A DNA stretch of 64,000 bases from Phaeodactylibacter sp. (GTDB lineage Bacteria; Bacteroidota; Bacteroidia; Chitinophagales; Saprospiraceae): positions 21,704 through 85,703 of the forward strand of contig NZ_JALEGS010000073.1 in the NCBI RefSeq assembly GCF_022763345.1, written 5' to 3'. Within the stretch, counting starts at the first letter, position 1; each line of letters opens with the position of its first letter. Positions 34,032 to 42,322 of this stretch are shown in pieces. The position numbers and the translations under genes are program-made. The notes below the pieces were generated by a model. The model worked only from the letters and a program-made list of their open reading frames with translations. It did not search any database and was not told the origin of the DNA.

Positions 34032-35930
34032 ATGCAACGGGTACTTCTACTTGTCTTTCTTTTTTCGGCCCTGCCCCTGCTCCTGACCGGGCAGCCTTCT
34101 GAGGACCTCAAAGCCAGCCTCTCCTTCAAAAGAGCAGAACAGGCCACCACCGTCCTAATCAATCAGGACGAACTGCTGCCCCTGAAACGGCTGGATACAC
34201 TACGGATCGCTCACATCAGCTTCGGACAGTTGCAAACCGGCCCCTTCCTCGAAACCCTGAACAAATACGCGCCGGTAACGCATGTCAATACGCCTTTTGA
34301 CATTACGGAGGAGTGGCTGGCTGAGCAGCGCGAAAAATTTAACCTGTTTATTTTGGAACTGGAAGACATCCCTGTTGCCGGACAGGTACCAGCCGTATAC
34401 AACTACCAGGATTTCATAAAGCCACTCATTGAGCAATTGCCAACACTGGTGTTTATCAATGGTGACGGTAGTGTACTTCAGGTTATGCCTTTCCTGCGTA
34501 AAGCCCACGGCATGCTCATTACGCCCTCTCACGAAGAGATGGGGACCGTGGTGGCAGCCCAGATTGTTTTTGGGGCAGTGGGTGCTCAGGGCAAACTGCG
34601 GGGCGGCCTTAGGGGCACAGACCTGCGCACCGGAGACGGCTATACTTACCCCGGTGGGGAACACCTCCGATATACCCCTTTCGATTATGCGGACCTGGAC
34701 CAGGCTTTGCTTGAGGACAGTATTGCGGCTATCGTGGAAGAAGGGATTGCCAAGGGCGCCTACCCCGGTGCTCAGGTCCTCGTAGCCCGGCACGGCAATG
34801 TGGTGTACCACAAGGCATTTGGCCACCATACTTTTGAAAATGTAAAGGCCGTAGCCACAGATGACCTCTACGATCTGGCTTCCGTCACTAAAATATCCTC
34901 CGCCCTGCCTGCGCTGATGAAGCTCCACGGAGAAGGGAAATTCCAGCTGAATGCACCGCTCGAAAAGTATATGCCCGAGTTTAAAGGCTCCGACAAGGGC
35001 GGACTGACTTTCCGGTCTATGCTGGCCCACAATGCCCGCCTGCGGCCCTGGATTCCGTACTGGAAAGGCACGCTCCGGGGGCATAGCCGTTATCCCTGGC
35101 AGAAAAGGTGGGATAACGAGCGCATCAATGACGGGCGCTTCCGCTGGTTTACCTTTAAGAAAGACTCTTCGAAGCGATTTCCTATCTACGTGACTGACGA
35201 TTTGTGGCTGCATCGGAAGTACAAAAAGCGCATTTACAAAGCCATTAAAAAGTCGCCCCTGAATGAAGAGCCGGGTTATGTGTATTCCGGGCTGCTGTTT
35301 TACCTGTTGCCCGAAATCGTGGCAGACCTGAGCACCACCGCCTATACCGAGTACCTTGACCAAAACTTCTACCATCGATTGGGTGCTTTTTCCCTGGGTT
35401 ACCGTCCATTGGAAGAATACTCAAGGGAACAGATCGTCCCTACGGAGCAGGACACCTTCTTCCGTATGCAGCAACTCCACGGCTATGTGCACGACGAAGG
35501 CGCAGCAATGATGGGTGGCATCTCTGCCAATGCCGGGCTGTTTGCTAATGCCAGAGACCTGGCTAAGCTGATGCATCTGTACATGAATAACGGCAGGGCA
35601 GCAGGCGAACAACTAATCGACTCTGCCTCCGTGGCAGAATTTACCCGTTGCCAGTACTGCGATGAGGGCAACCGCCGGGGGCTGGGCTTTGATAAGCCCA
35701 TGATTGAGTACGACTCGACCCGGAGTTATGTGGCCGCATCTGCAAGCCCCTCAAGCTTTGGGCACAGTGGCTACACCGGCACCTTTACCTGGGCTGATCC
35801 GGAAAGTGGGCTTCTGCTGGTTTTTCTGTCCAACCGGGTCTACCCTACCCGGGAGAACCGAAAGCTCTATGAACTGAACATCCGGCCCCGTTTGCACGAG
35901 GTGCTCTATCAGGCGATATTGGAAGATTAA
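34032..35930 (+). CDS. beta-lactamase-family serine hydrolase with a GH3 C-terminal-like domain
   Basis: A 632-residue exported protein. After a signal peptide, residues 30-215 resemble the C-terminal domain of glycoside hydrolase family 3 (the ATTVLINQDELLPL opening and AQIVFGAVGAQGKLRGGL closing segments are typical). Residues 225-632 are a class C-like serine hydrolase domain with S284-VT-K287, YSG (near 417) and HSGYTG near 577. Known Bacteroidota fusions have GH3 N-terminal, GH3 C-terminal and beta-lactamase domains in about 970 residues; here the GH3 catalytic TIM barrel is missing. The enzyme is thus likely a serine hydrolase or peptidase with a substrate-binding module. It diverges from dacB and is followed by a terminator. 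Confidence 0.85.
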   Translation: MQRVLLLVFLFSALPLLLTGQPSEDLKASLSFKRAEQATTVLINQDELLPLKRLDTLRIAHISFGQLQTGPFLETLNKYAPVTHVNTPFDITEEWLAEQREKFNLFILELEDIPVAGQVPAVYNYQDFIKPLIEQLPTLVFINGDGSVLQVMPFLRKAHGMLITPSHEEMGTVVAAQIVFGAVGAQGKLRGGLRGTDLRTGDGYTYPGGEHLRYTPFDYADLDQALLEDSIAAIVEEGIAKGAYPGAQVLVARHGNVVYHKAFGHHTFENVKAVATDDLYDLASVTKISSALPALMKLHGEGKFQLNAPLEKYMPEFKGSDKGGLTFRSMLAHNARLRPWIPYWKGTLRGHSRYPWQKRWDNERINDGRFRWFTFKKDSSKRFPIYVTDDLWLHRKYKKRIYKAIKKSPLNEEPGYVYSGLLFYLLPEIVADLSTTAYTEYLDQNFYHRLGAFSLGYRPLEEYSREQIVPTEQDTFFRMQQLHGYVHDEGAAMMGGISANAGLFANARDLAKLMHLYMNNGRAAGEQLIDSASVAEFTRCQYCDEGNRRGLGFDKPMIEYDSTRSYVAASASPSSFGHSGYTGTFTWADPESGLLLVFLSNRVYPTRENRKLYELNIRPRLHEVLYQAILED

Positions 35931-35956
35931 ACCTCCTGAAACCTTATACACAAAAG

Positions 35957-35990
35957 CCCCCGCCAACCAATGCTGACGGGGGTTTTCTTT
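35957..35990. terminator. bidirectional terminator between beta-lactamase gene and sucB
   Basis: cccccg (35957-35962) pairs with cggggg (35977-35982) in a hairpin with ttttcttt on the plus side and an aaaag run on the left side. It lies between convergent stops at 35930 and 36012. Confidence 0.7.
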
Positions 35991-36011
35991 TATACCGGTA
36001 AGGCAAAGGAT

Positions 36012-37292
36012 TTACAGGTCAAGCAGCATACTTACCGGGTCTTCGATGTATTCTTTGACTTTCACCAGGAAGGTCACGGAAGTACTGCCGTCAATTACCC
36101 GGTGGTCATAGGACAGCGCCAGGTACATCATCGGGCGGATTTTCACCTCCCCGTCGATTGCCATGGGGCGGTTTTTGATGCCGTGCATGCCGAGGATAGC
36201 CGACTGCGGCTCATTCAGGATAGGCGTGCTCAGCAGGGAGCCGAAGATACCACCGTTCGTGATGGTGAAGGTCCCCCCTGACATTTCTTCAAGGGTGAGT
36301 TTCCCATCACGCGCCTTGGTCGCCAATTCTTTGATTTTGTACTCAATTTCTGCAAAGGATAGCGACTCTACGTTGTGTACCGGAGGCACCACCAGGCCAT
36401 TCGGTGTAGAGACCGCGATGGACACATCAGCGTAATCGTGGTACACCAGGTTGTCGCCGTCAAGTTTAGCGTTCACATCTGGCATTTCCATGAGTGCCTT
36501 AGCGCAAGCTTTCGCGAAAATCGACATAAAGCCTAGTTTGATGCCGTACTTCTCGACGAAGCGTTCCTGGTACGTTTTACGCAGCTTCATCACCTCGGTA
36601 AGGTCCACCTCATTGAAGGTGGTGAGCATAGCCGTTTCGTTCTTCGCACTGACAAGGCGCTTGGCGATGGTGCGGCGCATACGGCTCATTTTCTTGGAGG
36701 AGGTCTCCCGGCTGAAGTTTTCGCTGGAAGAGAAGACGACCTGCTTAGATGGCGCTTCTTTTGCCGGAGCCGGGCTAGGTGCCGGTGCCTGCTTTTTAGA
36801 TTCCACGGCTTTTTGAGCATCCTCTTTGGTGATGCGGCCGTCTTTGCCCGTGCCTTTGACCGCCTGAGGGTCAATATCGTTTTCCTTCAGAATTTTGGCA
36901 GCTGCCGGAGACGGATGACCAGCGGCGTAGCTGTCCTCACTTTCGGAAGCTTCTACGGTGGCAGGTTCTTTCGTTTCTTCCTTTTTAGGAGCCGATTCTT
37001 CCTTAGCAGGTGCATCGTCCTTTGGCGCATCTCCGCCCCCACTTTCTTTACTGACACTTGTGTCAATCTTGGCCACGAGCGCACCGATTTCCAGGTCATC
37101 GTCTTCCGCTGCAACGTGGATCAGCTTACCGGAAGCCTCTGCCGGAAATTCGAGGGTGGCTTTATCCGATTCAAATTCGCAAATGGGTTGGTCGAGTTCG
37201 ACATAGTCGCCGTCCGCAATAAGCCATTGGGAAAGGGTCACTTCGGTGACAGATTCGCCGATGGTTGGGACTTTCATTTCTACTACGCTCAT
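36012..37292 (-). CDS. sucB: 2-oxoglutarate dehydrogenase E2 (dihydrolipoamide succinyltransferase)
   Basis: A 426-residue E2 component. The lipoyl domain (1-76) carries the modified lysine K44 in FESDKATLEF. A flexible acidic and Pro/Ala/Lys-rich linker (77-115), a peripheral-subunit binding domain (about 120-155, ASPAAAKILKENDIDPQAVKGTGKDGRITKED), a second linker and the acyltransferase catalytic domain (about 195-426) follow. The catalytic SYDHRVIDG is intact. The lipoyl and catalytic segments are those of succinyl- rather than acetyltransferases. The E1 gene (sucA) is not adjacent. A 7-bp palindrome lies 121-138 bp upstream. Confidence 0.93.
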   Translation of the reverse strand: MSVVEMKVPTIGESVTEVTLSQWLIADGDYVELDQPICEFESDKATLEFPAEASGKLIHVAAEDDDLEIGALVAKIDTSVSKESGGGDAPKDDAPAKEESAPKKEETKEPATVEASESEDSYAAGHPSPAAAKILKENDIDPQAVKGTGKDGRITKEDAQKAVESKKQAPAPSPAPAKEAPSKQVVFSSSENFSRETSSKKMSRMRRTIAKRLVSAKNETAMLTTFNEVDLTEVMKLRKTYQERFVEKYGIKLGFMSIFAKACAKALMEMPDVNAKLDGDNLVYHDYADVSIAVSTPNGLVVPPVHNVESLSFAEIEYKIKELATKARDGKLTLEEMSGGTFTITNGGIFGSLLSTPILNEPQSAILGMHGIKNRPMAIDGEVKIRPMMYLALSYDHRVIDGSTSVTFLVKVKEYIEDPVSMLLDL

Positions 37293-37412
37293 AAGGGCCG
37301 TGGGTATATTGGGTTATGAAAGAGTTTTGCCTTCGTGCTGCCGAAAAGCACCACAATAATCAGGTAAATACAGCACTTAAACAAGCTCAACGCGCCTTTT
37401 CTGGCCTTGACT

Positions 37413-37430
37413 TATATAGTTTGCTATATA
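37413..37430. promoter_or_regulatory. perfect TATATAG/CTATATA inverted repeat upstream of sucB
   Basis: TATATAG (37413-37419) and CTATATA (37424-37430) flank TTTG. It lies in the 185-bp gap between the SdiA-regulated lipoprotein gene and sucB and could be an operator or AT-rich promoter region. Function untested. Confidence 0.35.
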
Positions 37431-37477
37431 TTTTGGAACAACACCCTGAACCAGCAAGAGGTTCTTGGGCCAAACCG

Positions 37478-38428
37478 CTAATTCCGTGGTTTTAGGTTGA
37501 ACCGGTAGAATTTGGGTGTGCCGCCTTTGCCTTCGTTAGACAAGTATAGCCCGCCATTGGGGTCAAAGCAGAGGCCCTCAGGCTGGGGGTGCATTTTTTT
37601 GCTAAGCTTTTCAATGTGCAAAATCCGCCCGGAGCGGTCGAGGACTAATAGCATCTTGCCAACCGAAGAGGCAATATACAGATGCCCGGTCAGCGGGTGT
37701 ATCGCGATAGCAGACGGGCTAAACCCAAAAGCTTCATCGGGGTCGAAAAACTCCATTAGCTTTTCCAGCTTCCGGATAGCCGGGGCTTGGTCGAGATAGT
37801 GCCTTACAGAGTCTGCATCCACAAAGTAGACCGGTTGTTCCTGCAACGCTTTGTCCTCCAGGTCGAAGGCATAGATACCTTTCTTATGAGGGTATTCTAC
37901 CTCATAACCGGCCTGCGCTTTACAGGCTAGCAACAGGCGTTTATTGGCTTTATCGTAAGCCAGTCCCTCTACGTCGTTGTCATCGTTGAGGAAGAAATTG
38001 TACTTCTCTACTTTTTGATTAGCTTCCGCAGGATTTATCACCTCATAAATGGTACCCGTACTTTTGACCACGTAGATGGTATTGCCAACCCATTCCACGC
38101 CTTCGTAGTCGCCGTCTTTCCAGAACTTTGCTTCCCGGGTTACTTCTCCATTGAAAGGATTGATAAAAAAGAGGATGCCATCTTCGTCCTGTACGGCTAC
38201 GAGCTCCTCTCCGTCTTCTGAAATACCGAGCCCTGAGATTTCCTCCAGATCATGCGGGAGATTGAAAGTCCAGTCGGGGTCACCAAGACGGTAGTCAAAG
38301 GAAAAGTCCGGAGCCAGGGTCAGCCCTGTAGACTGATCAGCAGCCTTGTCATTGGCGGGTTGGCAACTTAAGAGTGTCATGACAAGTCCACAAAGTATAG
38401 GCAGCATATAGTTAATTTTTTGAGTCAT
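37478..38428 (-). CDS. SdiA-regulated-domain lipoprotein
   Basis: A 316-residue lipoprotein. The signal peptide ends at MTLLSC (lipidated C22), then an SdiA-regulated-type propeller domain (about 45-315) with repeated segments such as EISGLGISEDGEELVAVQDEDG, VEGLAYDKANKRLLLACKAQ, PSAIAIHPLTGHLYIASSVGKMLLVLDRSG and EGLCFDPNGGLYLSNEGKGG. The family is a six-blade propeller of unknown activity, possibly binding or cleaving an extracytoplasmic ligand. The ATG at 38428 begins the lipoprotein signal. It lies upstream of sucB on the same strand, 185 bp away. Confidence 0.85.
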   Translation of the reverse strand: MTQKINYMLPILCGLVMTLLSCQPANDKAADQSTGLTLAPDFSFDYRLGDPDWTFNLPHDLEEISGLGISEDGEELVAVQDEDGILFFINPFNGEVTREAKFWKDGDYEGVEWVGNTIYVVKSTGTIYEVINPAEANQKVEKYNFFLNDDNDVEGLAYDKANKRLLLACKAQAGYEVEYPHKKGIYAFDLEDKALQEQPVYFVDADSVRHYLDQAPAIRKLEKLMEFFDPDEAFGFSPSAIAIHPLTGHLYIASSVGKMLLVLDRSGRILHIEKLSKKMHPQPEGLCFDPNGGLYLSNEGKGGTPKFYRFNLKPRN

Positions 38429-38605
38429 GTGGTTGATTCTACCTTGCGAAACAGCCAGAAGCAAGGGGCACCGCAGGGCTGCCCTCTTTCTAACGGTTTT
38501 GAAAACGCAAAAAGCTTTGTAATTTGCGCCTGATAATGCAGCTTTTTCTTCAGAAAGCCAAATATCTCTAAAATCTGTATTTAATCAACCCCAAATTACG
38601 TGCTC

Positions 38606-39934
38606 ATGTTTTTCAGGTATTTCGTTTGCCTTGTACTTCTGGTCTGTACATCCGCACTATTGGCTCAGAATGACCTTTATGACCTCAGTCAGTACAAAGC
38701 CCGCTACGAACGGCGGCCCGGGCTTTCACTTGATAGCCGTGCTTCAATAGGTGGCTTCTATGACAGAACCAGAAGGCCAAATAACGATTTTGGTATCCTT
38801 TCATGGGGGAATGGATTTCTCAACCGCCTTACGGATACGGTCATAGCGACGAATTCAATCCGGTCAACGCTTAGCCTTAATGTAGATTCCAGAAACAATT
38901 CCTCGTCCGTTCAGCTCCCTGCAACAGAAACCGCTTACAGTTTGGAAGTCGATTTATCCATGAGCCGACTTTTCTATAAACCTGGTAGCAATAAATTTTG
39001 GGGATGGAGTGGAGGGCTCGATGCTACGCAACAGGGCAATAATACACCCGATGATTTCGCTACGTCGAGACTATCATTTACGCCTTCCCTGTTCAGAGGC
39101 ATGGGCAGGATTGAATTTGCAGAGGACGCACTCCTAGCTACATGGATCATGCAGGATTTAAAAGCCGCAGGGGTCGTCAACACCTATGCCAGTGAAAATA
39201 TTGACCTACTAGCCCGAACAATTACTGATATTATTGGCAACCGGGTTTTTGATTTCCGCCGCCGCCGAATTTATGAGCTTAAGCAACTTAATCAAACGCT
39301 CCTGGAATCGGGCCTGGTTGAAGAGGAAAGCTTCGACCTTTTTGCCATTCTCAATGATAACTGGGCATTTGCCAACCGGGCCACGTTGAGACATGGCTCA
39401 CAGTTCACCTACGGTATTCAGGGCGCCGCAATGGGACAGCTACTAAGAGATGATGAACTCAACAACATCAGAAGGGTGGATCTTGAGGGCGGTGCATTTC
39501 TGGAATATGAACGGCATCGGATTGTTCCACAAAACAATGGCAGCCACGGCTTCGGGGGAAGGCTGGATATTCTGCATATATTTGAGGGGACACAGGTGAT
39601 CGATAACGATTTTGATATCGACAGAGAATGGTGGCAAGCTTATTTTTCTTTATTTTACCGACGAGTATGGCTGCCCAACTCCCGCTCCCAATTGATTTTG
39701 ACTAATCAACTCCTCATCAATGAGTGGCTTTCCTCCAGCGTTGGGCCCAACCCAGGTAACAGCACTCAATTTAACAGCTCCAGGCTCCGCTCTACCTTGT
39801 CTATAAATTATTTCCTGAATTATAATTGGACCATGACCTTGCTAGCGAATTTGACTGCTAATCACAATCAGAACCCCAACCGATGGACCTTGTCACATAA
39901 TATCTCCTTGCGTACTACCTACTTTATCTTTTAA
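38606..39934 (+). CDS. outer-membrane barrel protein of unknown function
   Basis: A 442-residue exported protein (signal peptide RYFVCLVLLVCTSALLAQ). The mature part is a beta-strand-rich chain (SSVQLPATETAYSLEVDLS, ALLATWIMQDL, SLFYRRVWLPNSRSQLIL, NYFLNYNWTMTLLANL) that ends in an aromatic (TTYFIF), the typical outer-membrane barrel end. Central residues 190-270 form a more helical, charged insertion (DFRRRRIYELKQLNQTLLESGLVEEESFD) that is unusual for a simple porin. Family unrecognised. The ATG at 38606 is used; a GTG lies 6 nt upstream. Base composition is more AT-rich than in neighbours, which could signal recent transfer. Confidence 0.6.
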   Translation: MFFRYFVCLVLLVCTSALLAQNDLYDLSQYKARYERRPGLSLDSRASIGGFYDRTRRPNNDFGILSWGNGFLNRLTDTVIATNSIRSTLSLNVDSRNNSSSVQLPATETAYSLEVDLSMSRLFYKPGSNKFWGWSGGLDATQQGNNTPDDFATSRLSFTPSLFRGMGRIEFAEDALLATWIMQDLKAAGVVNTYASENIDLLARTITDIIGNRVFDFRRRRIYELKQLNQTLLESGLVEEESFDLFAILNDNWAFANRATLRHGSQFTYGIQGAAMGQLLRDDELNNIRRVDLEGGAFLEYERHRIVPQNNGSHGFGGRLDILHIFEGTQVIDNDFDIDREWWQAYFSLFYRRVWLPNSRSQLILTNQLLINEWLSSSVGPNPGNSTQFNSSRLRSTLSINYFLNYNWTMTLLANLTANHNQNPNRWTLSHNISLRTTYFIF

Positions 39935-40070
39935 CCGCTTTCACTACATTCCTGCTGATGGCCCACTGAGGCCTTCCTTTCAATTGGCCTAAATTTAAAA
40001 AGGCACTGTGTGGAATGGCGGTCTCAAGTCTTCTTCCGGGATTAATTCCAAAAGCAAGTCCCCCCTCCTG

Positions 40071-40123
40071 AAAAATAACTGCCAGCTCCAAGACACAAAG
40101 TCTCGGAACCGGCAGTTATTATT
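40071..40123 (-). terminator. terminator downstream of gyrB
   Basis: A perfect 10-bp inverted repeat aataactgcc (40074-40083) and ggcagttatt (40111-40120) has an inner AGAC/GTCT stem; on the minus strand it is followed by a TTATTTTT tract. It lies about 95 nt after the gyrB stop and after the duplicated gyrB end. It may also stop plus-strand transcription from the outer-membrane gene. Confidence 0.7.
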
Positions 40124-40147
40124 GTACGCTTTTGTAAAAGAGATAGC

Positions 40148-40195
40148 TTACACGTCAACCTTAGCATACTTCGCATTTGCTTCGATGAAGGCGCG
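40148..40195 (-). pseudogene. diverged second copy of the gyrB 3' end
   Basis: These 48 bp match the last 48 bp of gyrB (40215-40262) at 44 positions, with the same orientation and stop codon, offset by 67 bp. On the minus strand both copies encode AFIEANAKYA-V-DV then stop; the four differences are N to N, Y to Y, V to V (synonymous) and one N to K change. The stretch between (gcgcaccgtgcgc) forms a short palindrome. Confidence 0.85.
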
Positions 40196-40214
40196 CACCG
40201 TGCGCCGGAATCCC

Positions 40215-42191
40215 TTACACGTCTACGTTAGCGTACTTCGCGTTTGCTTCGATGAAGGCGCGGCGCGGCGGCACCTCATCCCCCATCAGCATAGAGAAGA
40301 TATCGTTGGCGACCTGTGCATCGTCAATAGAGACTTGCTGCAGAATGCGGGTATCCGGGTCCATTGTGGTTTCCCAGAGCTGCTCGGCATTCATCTCGCC
40401 AAGACCCTTGTAGCGCTGAACCTTTACGCCACTATCATTTTCTCCTTTGCCGTAGGCCGCAACTGCTTCCTTACGCTCATCCTCTGTCCAGCAATAGCGG
40501 AACTGCTTGCCTTTCTTCACCAGGTAAAGCGGTGGCGTAGCGATATAGATGTTGCCATTTTCCACCAATGGGCGCATGTAGCGGAAGAAGAAGGTTAGAA
40601 TCAAGGTTACAATGTGACTGCCATCCACATCGGCATCACACATGATGATGATCTTGTGGTAGCGTAGCTTTTCCATGTTCAGTTTACGCTCCCCATCTTC
40701 GGCTTCCTCAATAGAGACGCCAAGAGCCGTAAACATATTCTTGATTTCCTCGTTCTCGTAAATCTTGTGCTCCATGGCTTTCTCCACATTGAGGATTTTA
40801 CCCCGTAGCGGCAGGATAGCCTGGAACCGGCGGTCACGGCCCTGCTTGGCTGTTCCACCTGCCGAGTCACCCTCTACCAGGAAGAGCTCGGACTCATCCG
40901 GGTTGCGGGAAGAACAGTCCGCCAGCTTGCCCGGCAGGCCGCTACCCGTCAGCACGTTCTTGCGCTGCACCATTTCGCGGGCCTTGCGGGCCGCATGTCG
41001 GGCAGTGGCTGCCAAAATGACCTTATCGACAATCTTTTTAGCCGCCTGCGGGTGCTCTTCCAGGTAATGGCCCAGCACTTCGCCCACACAGCGGGAAACA
41101 ATGCCGGTCACCTCAGAGTTACCCAGTTCTCCTTTGGTCTGCCCTTTAAACTGTGGCTCCGGCACTTTCACCGATACGACAGCAGTCAGGCCTTCCCGGA
41201 AGTCTTCCCCGGAAATGGCAAACTTCAGCTTTTTAAACATCCCGTTATCCTCACCGTACTGCTTGAACAAGCGGTTGACGGCGCGTCGGAAACCATTGAC
41301 GTGGGTACCGCCCTCCCGGGTATTGATATTATTGACGTAAGAATAAATCGTCTCCGTGAAAGACGTGTTGTAGTGCAGTGCGACTTCCACCTCTACGTTC
41401 TCCTCCTTGCCAATCACATGAATTGGCGCATCAATGAGCGCCGTACGGGATTTGTCCAGGCTTTTGACAAACTCCTTCAGACCGCCTTCCGAGTAGAAAG
41501 TCTCAACAGGGTGTGCGCCTTTCTCATTGGTCACGCGCTCATCCGTGAGGGTAAGCGTGAGACCACTGTTAAGATAGGAAAGCTCCCGCATCCGGTTGGC
41601 CAGAATATCATAGCTGTACTCCAGCATGCTGAAAATCTCCGGGTCCGGCTTGAAGGTGATAAACGTTCCATTTCGGTCTGTGGTGCCGATCTCAGCTACA
41701 TCGCCTTGCGGCTTACCTTTTTTGTAATGCTGCTCATAGACCTTGCCATCACGGTGAACTTCCGCACGGAGGTCCATGGATAAGGCATTTACACAAGATA
41801 CGCCCACCCCGTGCAAACCACCGGATACTTTATAAGTGTCCTTATCAAATTTACCACCAGCGTGCAGGACCGTCATGACCACCTCCAGTGCTGATTTCTT
41901 CAGCTTGGTGTGCATGTCTACCGGAATACCCCGGCCATCGTCCTTTACTGTGATGGAATTGTCTTTGTGTATGATCGTTTCAATGCGATTGCAGTAGCCG
42001 GCCAGGTGCTCATCAATGGAGTTGTCAATAACCTCCCAGACCAGGTGATGAAGCCCTTTGGTGTCGGTACTTCCGATGTACATACCCGGGCGTTTGCGCA
42101 CCGCCTCCAGTCCTTCCAGTGCCGTGATATTCGAGGCACCGTACTCCCCGTTTTGGGGCTTTTTTTGTTCACTCATATTTTCTGTGCTCAT
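40215..42191 (-). CDS. gyrB: DNA gyrase subunit B
   Basis: A 658-residue type II topoisomerase ATPase subunit, which with GyrA introduces negative supercoils. The GHKL ATP-binding motifs are present (EVIDNSIDEHLAGYC, DDGRGIPVDMH, VSGGLHGVGVSCVNALS), the transducer region, and the TOPRIM motif ELFLVEGDSAGGTAKQGRDR with DADVDGSH. The C-terminus is QRYKGLGEMNAEQLWETTMDP...AKYANVDV. The start is uncertain: ATG 42191 is given, but a -7 element at 42196-42203 would put the transcript start almost on it, so ATG 42176 (MSEQKKPQNG) may be the real start. After the stop is a duplicated gyrB 3' end. Confidence 0.97.
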   Translation of the reverse strand: MSTENMSEQKKPQNGEYGASNITALEGLEAVRKRPGMYIGSTDTKGLHHLVWEVIDNSIDEHLAGYCNRIETIIHKDNSITVKDDGRGIPVDMHTKLKKSALEVVMTVLHAGGKFDKDTYKVSGGLHGVGVSCVNALSMDLRAEVHRDGKVYEQHYKKGKPQGDVAEIGTTDRNGTFITFKPDPEIFSMLEYSYDILANRMRELSYLNSGLTLTLTDERVTNEKGAHPVETFYSEGGLKEFVKSLDKSRTALIDAPIHVIGKEENVEVEVALHYNTSFTETIYSYVNNINTREGGTHVNGFRRAVNRLFKQYGEDNGMFKKLKFAISGEDFREGLTAVVSVKVPEPQFKGQTKGELGNSEVTGIVSRCVGEVLGHYLEEHPQAAKKIVDKVILAATARHAARKAREMVQRKNVLTGSGLPGKLADCSSRNPDESELFLVEGDSAGGTAKQGRDRRFQAILPLRGKILNVEKAMEHKIYENEEIKNMFTALGVSIEEAEDGERKLNMEKLRYHKIIIMCDADVDGSHIVTLILTFFFRYMRPLVENGNIYIATPPLYLVKKGKQFRYCWTEDERKEAVAAYGKGENDSGVKVQRYKGLGEMNAEQLWETTMDPDTRILQQVSIDDAQVANDIFSMLMGDEVPPRRAFIEANAKYANVDV

Positions 42192-42195
42192 CCTG

Positions 42196-42203
42196 CAAAA
42201 ATA
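42196..42203 (-). promoter_or_regulatory. -7 promoter element of gyrB
   Basis: On the minus strand TATTTTTG (42203 to 42196) matches TAnnTTTG exactly, 5 nt before the first ATG and 20 nt before the second ATG at 42176, which supports the second as start. Confidence 0.5.
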
Positions 42204-42322
42204 CGCAAATTTTGCCGTTTTTTCTAATGCAGGAATGCCTTACACTGCCTTTTTAAGCTCACTTAACGCTTTCTTATGAGAATGGTCCTGCGCGCGCCTG
42301 AGAACGTGTTGCTGCGGAGCGC

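Noticed and set aside
40071..40262. Repeats after gyrB as a CRISPR or attachment site
   Set aside because: There are only two copies, and they match the gyrB coding end. No integrase or tRNA is near, and the hairpin is a plain terminator.
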